From Mesoplasma coleopterae (GTDB lineage: Bacteria; Bacillota_I; Bacilli_A; Mycoplasmatales; Mycoplasmataceae): a stretch of DNA of 64,000 nucleotides. Each line of letters opens with the position of its first letter. The stretch's first letter is position 1. The stretch spans positions 682,001 to 746,000 of the forward strand of contig NZ_CP024968.1 of assembly GCF_002804245.1 (NCBI RefSeq), in the 5' to 3' direction. Positions 10,192 through 22,993 of this stretch are shown here, piece after piece. The translations under genes and the position numbers were made by a program. Below the pieces are notes generated by a model. The model worked only from the letters and a program-made list of their open reading frames with translations. It ran no database searches and had not been told where the DNA came from.

Positions 10192-12879
10192 TTATTTTAA
10201 TTCAAATCAATTATTACCTTTTGATTTATTAACTTCAAGTTTTATTACAATTTCATCTGCTGTTTTGCCAACCATAACAGCTAGTTTTTTAAATGCATTT
10301 TTCATGCATTCTTCAATTATTTCATTTGCTAACTTTTCTTCATTTTCAAATATTTCAAAAATAATTTCATCGTGAATTTGAGCAACCATAAAACTATTTA
10401 AATTATTATTTTTAAACTGCTCAAATATATCAACCATAGCAACTTTTAGTATATCTGCTGCTGTACCTTGAATTGGCATATTAACAGCTATTCTATTTCC
10501 AAAATTTTTAACCAAGAAGTTAGTTGATGTTAACTCATTTACTATTCTTCTTCTATTTGCATAAGTTTCAGCATATCCTTTTACAGTTGCCTCATTTACT
10601 AAATTATTTTTATACATCATAAGTTTTGGAAACGAATTATAGTAATCTTCTATAAACTTTTTAGCTTCTTGAATACTTATTTTTAAATCGTTACTTAAAC
10701 CAAAATCACTTAAACCATAAATTATTCCAAAGTTAAATACTTTGGCAATTCTTCTTTGATCACTAGTTATAACATCTTCTTGTCCTAAATCAAATATTTT
10801 TCTAGCCGCTTCAGCATGTACATCTCTATCATTTTTAAAAATATCTAACAAAGTGTCTTCTTCACCTAGTTGTGCTAAAACTCTTAATTCTATTTGTGAA
10901 TAATCAAAACTATAAAACGTTGTATCATTGTTAGAAATAAATATTTTACGCGCTTCTTTTTGCAGTTCATCTTTAACAGAAATATTTTGAATATTTGGTT
11001 CTGATGAAGATAACCTTCCTGTATTTGTTAAGGTTTGATTAAATATTGTGTGAACTTTGTTATCCTTAAAAATAAATTTTTCAAATCCTCTTAGGTAAGT
11101 TGAATAAAGTTTATTTAATTTTCTGTGTTCTAACAATAGTTGAACAACTGGATGCAGATGAACAATTTTTTCTAGTGCTTCTCTGTCAGTACTTTGTTTT
11201 TTATTTGAAGGTAAACCTATTTGATCAAATAGTAATTCTTTAATTTGTTTTGGAGAACTAAAATTAAAATCATAACTTATTTGGTCTTGTAAAATAATTC
11301 TCATTTTTTCTTCTAATTCTTCAATAAGAGATAAAGTTCTAGCTGTTTGCTTATCAAGTTCTAACTTATCAATTAGAATACCTTTTTGTTCCATCTCAAA
11401 AAGAACTTTAACTAATGGTAATTCAATTTTTTCATATAAATCAAACTGATTTTCTTCTTTCAATTTATTTAATATTGGTTTATAAGTAGTCTTTAACATT
11501 TCTAATTTACTAATAATAAAATCAGCCTTTGTTGAAACTTCAATTTCTTTATTTTGTTTTGCGCCTTTTCCATAAATCATTTCGTCTTCTTCAATAAATA
11601 ATTCAGTTTCAATAATGTTTACTAAATTTTGAATTCTAGATGTGATATTAGGATTTAGAACATATGAAGCAACCATTGCATCATATACAAAACTATCATA
11701 ATTGAAATCGATATTATTATTTTTTAAAAGTGTTGCTGTTTTTTTAATATCATATGTTGCTTTTTTAAAATTTAATTCTGAAAAAAAGTTTTGAAGTTCG
11801 TTGTCATTTTTGAATTTATTTAAATAGAAAAAACCTTTTTCATTAGAAATTGCTATTCCTAATATTTCACCCTTATGATAGTTTTCTTCTATTGATTCAA
11901 CATAAACAAAGTTGATTTCAGATGCATATTCATTATTTCACTTTTCTAATTGTTTGTATAAGGTTTTTTCTTTTGGTAAATTTGCCTCAAATTTATTAAT
12001 TATTCCAACTCTACTTGAAAGTCTTTTAACTAAAGAAATCATTTCATATTTTTCTAAAAAGTTTATAAGACCGTTAAGATTTACATTAATTGGTTCAAAT
12101 TTTAAATCTTCAATTTCTACTTCACAATTTATAGTTGCTATTTCTTTACATAAAAATGCTGATTCTTTTCCATTAATTAGTTTTTCTTTTAACTTGCCTG
12201 TAATAGATTCAATATTTTCGTATATGCCTTCAACAGTTTTATATTCCTTTAATAATTTAATTGCTGTTTTTTCACCAACACCTTCAACACCTTTTAAATT
12301 ATCTGAAGGATCTCCCATAAGCCCTTTTAAATCAACAACATTTGCCGGAGCAACCTCTCATTTTTCTAAAAGTTCATTTGTACCAAATAATTCTAAATTG
12401 GATGTTCCTGTTTTAGGCAATAATATTTTTGTTTTATCAGTAATTAATTGAAACATATCTTTATCACTTGTCAAAATTTCTACTTCAAAATCTTCACAAT
12501 GATTTTCAATTATTTTAGACATTGTACCTATTAAGTCATCCGCCTCATAATTTTCTTTTTCTCATCATGAAATGTTTGCTGAATCTAAAAATTCTCTAAC
12601 TATTTGAAATTGGGGAATTAAATCTTCGGGAGTTGCTGATCTACCTGCTTTGTAATTTTCTAATTTATCATGTCTGAAAGTTTTCTTTGATTTATCGAAT
12701 GCAACTTTAACATCAAAATAATCTCTATCACTTATTAAACTTGTCAGCATATTTGCAAAAGAATAAATAGCATTTGTTGGTATCCCATTGCTTGTTTTTA
12801 AAATTGGTCCTGCATAAGCACTCGCATAGTATGCTCTAAACAATAATGAGTTTCCGTCTACTAATAATATTTTTTTCAT
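10192..12879 (-). CDS. polA: DNA polymerase I
   Basis: 895 codons, full family length. Fills gaps and removes RNA primers. The N-terminal 5'-nuclease domain (residues about 1-290) begins ILLVDGNSLLFRAYYA and has YEADDLIGT and GDPSDNLKGVEGVGEKTA. The polymerase domain shows motif A DYSQIELR (about residue 658), motif B RRIAKVFNFGIIYG (about 710) and motif C QIHDE (about 835). The middle 3'-5' exonuclease domain has lost its acidic residues (VYVESIEE in place of the DTE motif), so proofreading is probably absent. ATG at 12877-12879 is preferred over an upstream TTG because aaagaggg fits it. TGA near the end adds WFELK to the C-terminus. Confidence 0.96.
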
Positions 12880-12894
12880 AATTCCCTCTTTCAA

Positions 12895-15873
12895 TTAAAT
12901 TGGTTTAACTATATTTTCTAGTATTCCTGTAATTTTATTTTTATATTTTTGTGTTTTGATTTTTAGTACATAATTTTTATTTACCACTAAATCATATTGT
13001 AGATTTTCAAAGTTAGAAGCAAAGACTGTTAAGTCAATTGTTTCAGTATCATCAAAGACAGTAACAAAAGCCATATTATTCTGATTCTTATCTTTAATAA
13101 TTCTAATACTTGAAACTTGACCTATTATATTTACATCAAACATATTTTCAACTAATTTATTAATATCAGTCGGCTTAAAATATGCATTTTCATTTTTCAA
13201 TTTTGTTATTGGGTTAGCTGAAATGTAAAAACCAAAAACTTCTTTTTCATAATTTGATTCCATTTCTTCATTTAATTGTTCTTCAAATAAATTTTCAATT
13301 TTTGTTTGTTTCTCTAAAGGCAGATTTTCATTGAAAGCCATCATTGCACTAAAAATAAAATCTTTATTTGCTACCATTGTTGATTTAGTATATCCAAAAC
13401 AATCAAAACTTCCAGCTTTTGCCAACAACGTATAATTTGACTCATTAAGGCCCTTATTTTTCATATAAAAGAAAAAGCTATTTAAATCATTAAATAAATC
13501 CTCGTGTTCATCAACAACATTGTTTAAAGTTGTTATAAAATCTCTACCAATTCCTTTTATTAAAGTTAGTGGCATATAGATTCTATTTTCAGAACTTGTA
13601 TATACTGATTTAATTCTAGTTTTTTCAAACTTATTATAAGGTGGCTTAACAGATGGTTTTATAACTTCAATTCCAAAATGTTTTACTTCTTTAATATATT
13701 TGCTTGTTTTACTTGGATTACCCATAACTCCATTTAATAAAGCTGTGTAAAATTCTGCAGGGTAGTGAGCTTTAAATCATGCTAATCAATAACCTATGTA
13801 AGAATAAGCTATAGCATGTGATTTGTTAAATCCATATTTAGCAAACTGCTCAATTCAATTTCAAATTGCTGATGCCTTTTCCTCTGAATAATTATTTTTA
13901 ATTGCATTAGAAATAAACTCATCTTTAACACTTATCATATAGTCAATTTGTTTTTTACCCATAGCTCTTCTAACTATGTCAGCTTTACCTAATGAAAAAT
14001 TACCTACTAATTGAAGAATTTGCATTACTTGTTCTTGATAAACAATAACACCATAAGTTGGCAACAATATTTTAGCTAAACTTTTGTCTACCAAACTTAC
14101 TCTTCTATTATTTTTATTATTTATATACTCAGGTATCATTTCTTGAGGACCTGGTCTATATAAAGATGATGCAGCAGCTATATCATTTATGTTATTAACT
14201 TTCATGTCAATAATTAAATTAGTCATCCCTTGAGATTCTAATTGGAAAATACCTGTAGTATTTCCTTCTCTTAAGATTTTAAAAGTTTTAGCATCATTCA
14301 AATCTATTTTTGAAAGACTAAAATCTTTTTTATGATTAGTTTTAATTAAATCTAAAATTTCTTTTATTGTTGTTAGATTTCTTAATCCTAATAAGTCCAT
14401 TTTAATCAAACCTATTTCCTCAAGATAGTTCATATCAAATTGTGTTTGATAAATACCATTTAAACCTTGTCTGATAGGCAGCACAGTTCTTAGATCAACA
14501 TCACTAATGATTATTCCGGCTGCATGAGTTCCTGTTTGTCTTGGGCAACCAATTAATTTTTCAACTAATTTAAATATGGGTATAAATTCCTCTTTTTCAC
14601 TATATTCTTTAATTAATTTTTGCGTTTTTAATATTTCTTCAAATGCTAAATAATCTTCTGTTAATGACTTAGTTATAAGGTTAACTAATTCCATATCAAT
14701 TTGATAAACCCTACACGCATCTCTAAAAGCAGATTTGAATGCAATTGTTTGATATGTAACAATAGTTGCTACATTATATCTACCGTATTTTTCAAATAAA
14801 TATTCAATAACTTCGTCTCTTCGATTATCTTGAAAGTCGATATCTATATCAGGCATTGTAATACGTTCTGGATTTAAAAATCTTTCAAAAAGTAAATTGT
14901 ATTCAATTGGATCAACTGTAGTAATACGTAATAAAAATGAAACTAAACTTCCTGCTGCACTTCCTCTACCCGGGCCTACAATAATGTCATTTCTTCTAGC
15001 ATAAGCAACATAATCATGCACAATTAAAAAATAATCAGCAAAACCTGTTTTTTCAATAACATTTAATTCTGTGTTTAATCTCTCAATATACTCATTTGGA
15101 ATATCAGAATTTTTAATATTTCTAAAATAATGATTTAAACCAGCTAAACATTTTTGTTTTAGGTATGAAAAGCTTGGCATGTTATCTGGAGCAATGAATT
15201 TAGCCATATGCTTTTCATTACTATCAAAAATATCTAGTTCAACACTATCACAAATATATTTTCCAACATTTTCTGTTTCTGGGAATACTTCAAGTATTTC
15301 ATCAGAAAAAGGATAAGATTCATTTATTTTATATAAATCATTTGCTTCGTTAATTGTTATTCCGTTTTTTAAAGCAAAAAGACCTCTATAATGCTCTTTG
15401 TCATCATCAGAGATATATCTTACTGTATTAAAAAATATGTTTTTTTCATTTGTATTAAGAATTTCAGCATCATTAAAAAAATCATTTTTATCATCAACAT
15501 TAGTAACTAAAATAATATTTTTATCTATGCATTCTTTAAGCAGATCATAAATTTTGTCATCACTCAATTTAACTTCATCGTTAAGCTGAGAAGAAATTAA
15601 ACAAATATGTCCATATCCCTTTTTATTTTTTGGAATAAGAGTAATTATTTTTTTATCATCTAGCTCTATTGACAAACCAATTATTGGTTTAATATTTTCC
15701 TTCGAAGCCTTTTTGAAAAATTCAGCTACCCCATACATAGTCTTATTTTCGCAGTAAAATAAATATTCAAGTCCTTCTTTTTTAGCAAAAGAAATATAAT
15801 CATTAATTTTAATTAATGATTCTTGAAAATTATATACACTACGTACGTTTATTAGGGGTATAAAATTTGACAT
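12895..15873 (-). CDS. dnaE: DNA polymerase III alpha subunit (DnaE type)
   Basis: 992 codons. Second replicative polymerase of low-GC Gram-positives, used for primer extension on the lagging strand alongside PolC (not in this window). The catalytic PDIDIDF motif is at about residue 342, with GPGRGSAAGSLV before it and GTHAAGIIISD, FQLESQGM and YQEQVMQI further on; an OB-fold region lies near the C-terminus (NIIGQVSSIRII). The N-terminal PHP domain has lost its metal-binding His/Asp residues (IPLINVRSVYN where HxH is usual), so no phosphoesterase activity is expected. In-frame TGA codons around 13790-13860 are Trp. Start overlaps the thiI stop by one base (TAATG). Confidence 0.96.
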
Positions 15874-17075
15874 TAATCCTCCTTGTTAGTTTCTTCAGTA
15901 AAATTTCCATTATGGAAAACAAATTTTTGAATTTTATTTTCAATTGTGTAATCTAATAATTCATTTCATAAAATAGCATTTTCTTGGTTTTCTGCCATTC
16001 ATCTTTTTGGCTTTGTTACAGGCTGTTTTGGAACAAATAATGAACAAGCATCATCAAATGGTAAAATTGATGTTTCATAAGATTTAATGAATTTTGAGAT
16101 TGCTATTATTTCTTCTTTATCATATGTAAGAACTGGTCTTAAGATTGGTAAATCACTTGTTGAGTTAATTACATCAATACTTTGAATAGTTTGAGAAGCA
16201 ACTTGCCCTAAACTTTCTCCAGTAATTAAAGCTTCTTGCCCATTAGCTTTAGCTAATATATTAGCTATGCGCATGAACATTCTTCTCATGATTGTTATTT
16301 TGTAACTTTCTTCTGGCATGTGTTGTAATTCTTGTAATAACATAGAAAAATCACATACATAAAGGTTAAATTTTTTTGAATTATACTTTGATAAAATTTT
16401 AGCTAGTTCAAAAACTTTATCCAATGCTTCAGGAGAAGTATGAGGTGGTGTCATGAAATGAATAAAGTCAACATGCATTCCTCTTTTCATTGTTAGGAAA
16501 GAAGCAACAGGTGAATCGATTCCACCGCTTAATAATGAAAGTCCTTTCCCACTAACCCCGACAGGTAATCCTTTTAAGCCTTCAATTCTTTTTGAGAAAA
16601 TTTGAATTCCATCTTTTTTAACTAATACTTCAATTTTTAAGTCTGGGTTGTGAACATCAACTATAAGGTTATCGACAGCTTTCAATACCATTGGTGCTAA
16701 GGCTAATTTTAAATCAGCACTTGTCATTGGAAAACTTTTATCTTTTCTTGTGATTTCTAATTTGAATCTTTTATATTCTGAATTTTTTGCGATTTCAATT
16801 ACTTTTTCAGCAATTTTGTCTAAGTCTTTTTCACATTTTTCAATTACTGATAATGAATATATACCAAAAACTGTTTTTAATTCTTCCAAGACATCATCAA
16901 GAATATCATTTTCAACATCAATGACTAATGAGTTGTTGTCTTTAATGAATTTTATTTTTGATTGATCAAATTTTTTTAATTTAAATTTTATATTATCTAA
17001 AAGTTTGCTAATAAACACATGTTTATTATTTCCTTTTAAAGTTAATTCGCCATATCTTACTAATATACTTTTCAT
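15873..17075 (-). CDS. thiI: tRNA 4-thiouridine synthase ThiI
   Basis: 400 codons. Adenylates U8 of tRNAs and transfers sulfur from a cysteine desulfurase to make 4-thiouridine. N-terminal ferredoxin-like region and THUMP domain (residues about 1-165), then the PP-loop ATPase motif SGGIDSPV at about residue 182 and HFMTPPHT further on. There is no C-terminal rhodanese domain, as in Bacillus and unlike E. coli. A partner cysteine desulfurase, adjacent to thiI in Bacillus, is missing here. TGA at 15996-15998 is Trp and extends the gene 41 codons to a TAA that overlaps the dnaE start. ATG start, agggaaaaatg context. Confidence 0.95.
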
Positions 17076-17093
17076 TTTTCCCTAATTTCTATC

Positions 17094-18887
17094 TTAGCTA
17101 ATTGCTATATTTTTTGAATTTAATTTAGTTAATATAGTAACATTATCTTTTAAGCATTCAATGTAATTTTCTTCTTGCAATTTCTCCAAAGATTTTGAAA
17201 TACTTTTGTCAATTGATTCAATTCCACCAAAACGGTTTAAATATGAAAACGTTACTTCAGAAAGTTTAGCTAAGTAAATTGTTGAGGCCATATCATTTTT
17301 CATAATAGCAAAACTTATTATTTTAGCATCCAAAAATTGAATCATTTCATCGTATTTTTCTTTATCATAAAATAATTCTGGATTATTTTTTACATTTTTT
17401 TCAGATTTTTCCAATATTTTAAATCCTGTATTTATATGCTCTTGGAAAGTTTTTAAAATTGATATATTTGGATTTTTTGCAATTATTACTTCCATAACAA
17501 CAAGAACTTTTTTCAAACTTATATTTCTAGATTGAATTTCATTAATTATTTCATTCTTAGATGTCAATTGAGCTCTTATAACTCTTAAATTTTCAAATGA
17601 TAAAAATATCTTTGAAATTATATCTATTAAATTTGAACCTTGTTTTGCATAATGAAGTTTTTGGAAAGATGTTTCGCTAATTGCAAACTCTTCTAGTAGA
17701 TTTGTATATTTTTCATTTTGTTCTTTAATTATTTGTTCTACAGATAATATTTTAGTTCTAATACTATTTATATTTGCAACATTATTACCAAACTGCTTAT
17801 TTATACTTCAAATATCGTAAAGAGAAGTGATTTCATTTTGAACTGAAGAAAAAGAATTCTTAATAACTTTTTGACTATTTTCTATAAATTGTTTAATAGC
17901 TGTTTCATATTTCATATCAATTTCAAATCCTTTAATCTGAGCTAGCAATGTTTCTGAATTTTCATAAGCTCTTTCAAAGTTTAAAGAATATATTTCTCTC
18001 TTGATATTTGTTGATAAGTTTTTATAAAAATCTGAAATAGATGAAAACTGTGATCTTCTATTATTTTTTTGAAGCTCATTATTTGTTGAAGTTTGAAAAA
18101 TTGATTTACCAATTTCATCTAGTTTATCTTTCAATTGATTATCAACCAAATAAAACATTTTTTCAGTATGATCTAAAATTAAAATTAACTTTGAAATAAT
18201 TTCGTAAGCTTCTTTAAGGTTTGCTATTGCTTCATTAAATTTTGAATTTTTAATTTCTGCACCAGCCAATTCAATACACGAGTTTAAGTTATATAAAAAA
18301 TTTGCATTTAAAGAATTTCGACCTCAAACGTCATTTGAAATTCCATTTTTTGCTTTAATTAATGTTTTTATATTATTTGTTTCTTCAATAACACTTATGT
18401 ATCAATCTCTTGCAATTTTTTGCATTTCCAAAATTTGTTCAACATTATTAACAGTATATATTGTATCTGATTGTAATCCACATGCATTATCAAAGATTTT
18501 TTTTGCTTTTAAATAATTTCTTATTGTTGGCTTTGGTTTATAGTTGTTTACATTAAACATTTTTGTTGTTTCATCAGCAAGTTCCACAAATCTTTCAGCA
18601 AATATGTTGTAATAGTTTCTTAGTAAAATTTTGAAAGTGGGTTCTAAAAATTTATTCTCTTTATTATTTAATGATATTTTATGAAAAATTTTTATTTTTA
18701 CAAATAAAGGTGACGAATTAACAAGTTCAAGTTTTCTAGAACTTTCATATGTATACTCAACAGTTTTTTTATATAAAACTAAAGCTATTAGTGTTCCTAT
18801 TAAACCAAATAATGAGACCATTACTAATATAATACCAACGATAAATAAGGCTGTTTGTTTACTTGATAAAGTTGCCATTAAATTCAT
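17094..18887 (-). CDS. ezrA: Septation ring regulator EzrA-like coiled-coil protein
   Basis: 597 codons. One N-terminal transmembrane helix (about residues 11-38) is followed by a long, almost entirely alpha-helical cytosolic region rich in Lys, Glu and Asn, the topology and length of Bacillus EzrA (about 560 residues). Location between rpsD and thiI matches the Bacillus rpsD-ezrA-(nifZ)-thiI neighbourhood. EzrA binds FtsZ and restrains Z-ring assembly at the membrane. Sequence identity is too weak to see motifs, so the call rests on topology, length and synteny. Multiple TGA Trp codons. It is the first gene of the thiI-dnaE-polA-mutM run (18-base gap to thiI). Confidence 0.75.
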
Positions 18888-18945
18888 GAAATCACCACTT
18901 TTCTACTATATATTATTATAACAAATATATTTAATACATTTGTTG

Positions 18946-18974
18946 TTGAAAGTAATCTAGTTTATATATATAAT
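18946..18974 (+). promoter_or_regulatory. Promoter for rpsD
   Basis: TTGAAA (18946-18951), 17-base spacer, TATAAT (18969-18974). A start near 18981 would give an mRNA leader of about 160 bases before rpsD. Confidence 0.75.
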
Positions 18975-18980
18975 ATTAAA

Positions 18981-19142
18981 GTTATTGTTTATATTCTGCA
19001 GATGAATATTTACTAAAAACTGTTTACACTTATCATAATTTAAAAGTAACTCTTGGCAGTAAGAGCGAATTAGTAAACTGGTTAGTAAGGAATTCATCAA
19101 AGACTATTTTTAATAACGCTATTTTAAAAAAGGAGATAACGT
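18981..19142 (+). promoter_or_regulatory. Long rpsD 5' leader, possible S4 autoregulatory element
   Basis: About 160 transcribed bases without an ORF precede rpsD. They contain self-complementary pieces such as ctcttggcagtaagag (about 19052-19067) and gaattagtaaactggttagtaaggaattc. Firmicute rpsD genes often carry an S4-binding leader that represses translation. I cannot verify the fold, so the S4 identity is inference from position and length. The ribosome binding site aaaggag lies just before the ATG. Confidence 0.4.
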
Positions 19143-19769
19143 ATGTCAAGATATACAGGATCAACATTTAAAAAAGCAAGAAGATATGGTTTCTCAATTC
19201 TTGAGAATGGTAAAGAATTTAGCAAAGGTAAAAAAAGAGTAACTACTCCAGGTCAACATGGTAAAGACAAAGCTCGTTTAAAAATGAGTGGGTACGGTGC
19301 TCAATTACAAGAAAAACAAAAAGTTAAATTCATGTATGGAATGACTGAAAGACAATTTAGAAATACATTTGCTAGAGCTAAAAAAGTTCACGGTGGAATT
19401 TTAGGGACAAACTTCCTAGTGTTATTAGAATCAAGACTAGATAACATCGTTTTCCGTCTTGGATTCGCAATGACTAGACAAGCTGCTCGTCAATTAGTAA
19501 ACCACGGACACATTTTAGTAAATGGTAAAAAACTAGACATTCCTTCATACCAAGTAAAACCAGGTGATTCAATTGAAGTTAAAGAAGCTATGAAGAAAAA
19601 CGATAAAATTGCTGAAGCATTACAAAATAATGAATCAACAGTTGAATTCGTTAAAGTAGACAAAGCTAACTTAAAAGGTCAATTTGTAAGACTACCTGAA
19701 CGTCAAGAATTAAACGTAGAAATCAACGATGCTTTAATTGTTGAATGATACAACCGTTTAATTAAATAA
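19143..19769 (+). CDS. rpsD: 30S ribosomal protein S4
   Basis: 208 codons, normal length. Primary 16S rRNA-binding protein needed to start 30S assembly. Begins [16 protein letters not shown] and carries the S4 RNA-binding domain ([32 protein letters not shown], quoted in parts: residues about 98-130). The TGA at 19746-19748 is Trp and the gene continues WYNRLIK to TAA at 19767. It is transcribed divergently from ezrA, with its own promoter and long leader, and ends at a strong terminator. Confidence 0.97.
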
Positions 19770-19783
19770 TAATTAAACAAATT

Positions 19784-19816
19784 AAAACACCAGTGATCAT
19801 CACCGGTGTTTTTTTA
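19784..19816 (+). terminator. Terminator after rpsD
   Basis: Stem aaaacaccagtga/tcaccggtgtttt with seven or more T. Strong hairpin 15 bases past the stop. Confidence 0.9.
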
Positions 19817-19827
19817 TCTTACATTAT

Positions 19828-19862
19828 ATAAAACTCATCTTTTTAGATGAGTTAATTTTGTT
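19828..19862. terminator. Second hairpin downstream of rpsD
   Basis: Stem aaactcatct/agatgagtt with T-rich tail. It lies between the rpsD and ncRNA-candidate terminators; it may back up rpsD termination or stop minus-strand transcription from tyrS. Confidence 0.5.
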
Positions 19863-19910
19863 TTGAGAGAAAAAATAAAATGTAAATTTGATAATAAAAG
19901 TATATATAAA

Positions 19911-19976
19911 TGAAAAGATTTAAAAACTGCTTTAGCAATTTTTATGCGGGGGGATAAATACTTATCCCCTATTTTT
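19911..19976 (+). ncRNA. Candidate small RNA or 15-codon ORF
   Basis: A third hairpin with a clear terminator shape (ggggataa/ttatcccc, then a T-rich tail) sits at about 19949-19976, behind no long ORF. Upstream of it lie another imperfect stem (aaaaactgc/gcaattttt) and an ATG at 19911 opening a 15-codon frame, MKRFKNCFSNFYAGG, whose stop is inside the terminator stem. There is no ribosome binding site and only a weak -10-like tatata before the ATG. It could be a small RNA, a leaderless peptide, or just a spare terminator. Confidence 0.3.
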
Positions 19977-20022
19977 ATTATATATATTTTTTTCCAAATG
20001 TTAAATAATATTTTGGAATTTT

Positions 20023-21264
<1,242 letters not shown>

Positions 21265-21275
21265 AAATTCTCCTT

Positions 21276-22331
21276 TTATTTTATTTGTTCTAAACGGTCA
21301 GAAGGCATATTTTTTCTTCCAAATTTTGCTTGCTCTTTACCATTTATTAGAACAGCATCACCTGTAAAGTTGTTATCTATTTTTGCTAGATATCCGCCAA
21401 CTCCATATATATCAACAGGTACGTTGTTTGCTTCAAATTCTTTAATTCTTTCTGCTGTTAAACCAGAAGAAACAATTATTTTTACATGTCTGTTTCCTGA
21501 TTTATCAAGTGCGTTTCTGACTTCTTTAATTAAATATTCATTTACACCATACAAATCAGCATTAGCTGGGTATTTTGTTTTATTTTCTTCTAGATATTTA
21601 TCAATTAAATTTCCTGAAGTGTCAATTCTAATAGCTCATAACTTTTCTTTAAAGTGATTAGCAACTTTAACAGCATCTCTAACACAATCATTATTGTAAT
21701 CAATTAATGATAATAAATTACTTTCAGGAAAGGTTCTATGAAATGCTTCTGTAGCTTTTATAATATCTCCATCAAATGCCTGAATAAGTGCATGTGGCAT
21801 TGTGCCAGATGGCTTTGGAATTGACTCATCATTAATCAATTCTAGTGATGCTTCTGTAACAAAAAGTTTTATTCCACCAATTCATGAAGAATACCCATCA
21901 TTTGCCAAAGTTAAGTAAGAATCAGCACGATCCATCATATTTAAAACGGGTTTACCATTTGCAGCAGAAACTACTCTTTTTGAATTGGTTGCTATACAAG
22001 AATTTCTTGCCAATATTCCATCAATCATTCCTTCCAATCAACCAAAACTTGAATACTTACCTTCAATTTTTAAAACTGGTTCATTTGCGTTAATAATATC
22101 TCCATCATTTAATGTTCATATTTTCAAACTTTTATATTCTTCACATGCAAACTCTAATAACTGTAAAACTTCATTTATGCCTGACAATGTAATGTCATTT
22201 TTTCTTTGAAAAAATTGCATAGTCACAATGGAATTAGAAAGTTCATTTTCTATAATAGTTCTTGTTTTTTTGAAATAGTCAGCAATATAATAACCGTTTT
22301 TAATTCTTTTATCAAAAAGTATTTTTTTCAT
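21276..22331 (-). CDS. pncB: Nicotinate phosphoribosyltransferase
   Basis: 351 codons. Couples nicotinate to PRPP to make nicotinate mononucleotide, the entry to NAD synthesis by salvage; mollicutes generally depend on such salvage. Recognised by the blocks GWLEGMIDGILARNSCIATNS, SGTMPHALIQAF, LIDYNND and VDIYGVGGYLAK, typical of the shorter bacterial/archaeal NAPRTase type. ATG start 3 bases after the ytpR stop; tyrS starts 11 bases downstream of its own stop. Several Trp TGA codons (for example before RIDTSGN). PncB versus the closely related nicotinamide enzyme cannot be fully separated by eye, but nicotinate is favoured. Confidence 0.88.
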
Positions 22332-22334
22332 AAA

Positions 22335-22916
22335 TTATCCTTTAAACTCTTCACCTAAAATGTTGTGGTATTTTTCATCTAATTCAATAATTCCCTCTGA
22401 ATTAAATTTTTCTTCTTCTATACCTAATTCTTTAGCACTGCATAACATACCTTCAGAATCAAAACCTCTTAGTTTTCCTTTAACTATTTGTATACCATTT
22501 GGCATTCAACTTCCGTGAGTGGCTACTACAACATAAATCCCTTCTCTTGCATTTCTTGCACCACATACAATTTTTAATATTTCTGATTTAATGTCTACTT
22601 CACATGCACTTAAATGTGTGTCTGGTATTTTTTCACATTTAATTATTTTTCCTATTAGAAACTGAGGCAAGTTTTGTAATTTCATTATATCTTTTAATTC
22701 AGAGTTGATATATTCATAAATCTCAGGTTCATTTATTATAAAACTTTTATTTATTTCTTTTTTTACATTAAAAATATTTATACCAACAATTTCATCTTGA
22801 TTTTTCAAAATAACAATATTTTCAATTTTTTCTAATGCTGTTATAGGTTTATTGTTGAAAGTTAGCAATAAACAATTGAATTCTTTGTTATAAAATACTC
22901 CAAATTTTGTAGTCAT
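22335..22916 (-). CDS. ytpR: YtpR-like tRNA-binding-domain protein
   Basis: 193 codons. The C-terminal half (from about residue 95) is an EMAPII/Arc1p-type OB fold: IGKIIKCEKIPDTHLSACEVDI, IVCGARNAREGIYVVVA, then GMLCSAKELG, the same blocks seen at the N-terminus of PheT and in Bacillus YtpR. The N-terminal half is family specific. Likely binds tRNA; its exact role is not known. ATG start with agaggtga upstream. TGA Trp follows HGS. Heads the ytpR-pncB-tyrS unit and diverges from the first DegV gene. Confidence 0.88.
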
Positions 22917-22993
22917 ACGTTCACCTCTATTTTAATAATTTTATTAATATTATATAATTAAGTTATTAAAAAAGCACTACAGGAGGTTAGATT

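Noticed and set aside
10192-18887. Apparent nonsense mutations and split genes in polA, dnaE, thiI, ezrA
   Set aside because: All breaks are TGA codons that fit Trp under code 4; the window encodes the matching UCA tRNA.
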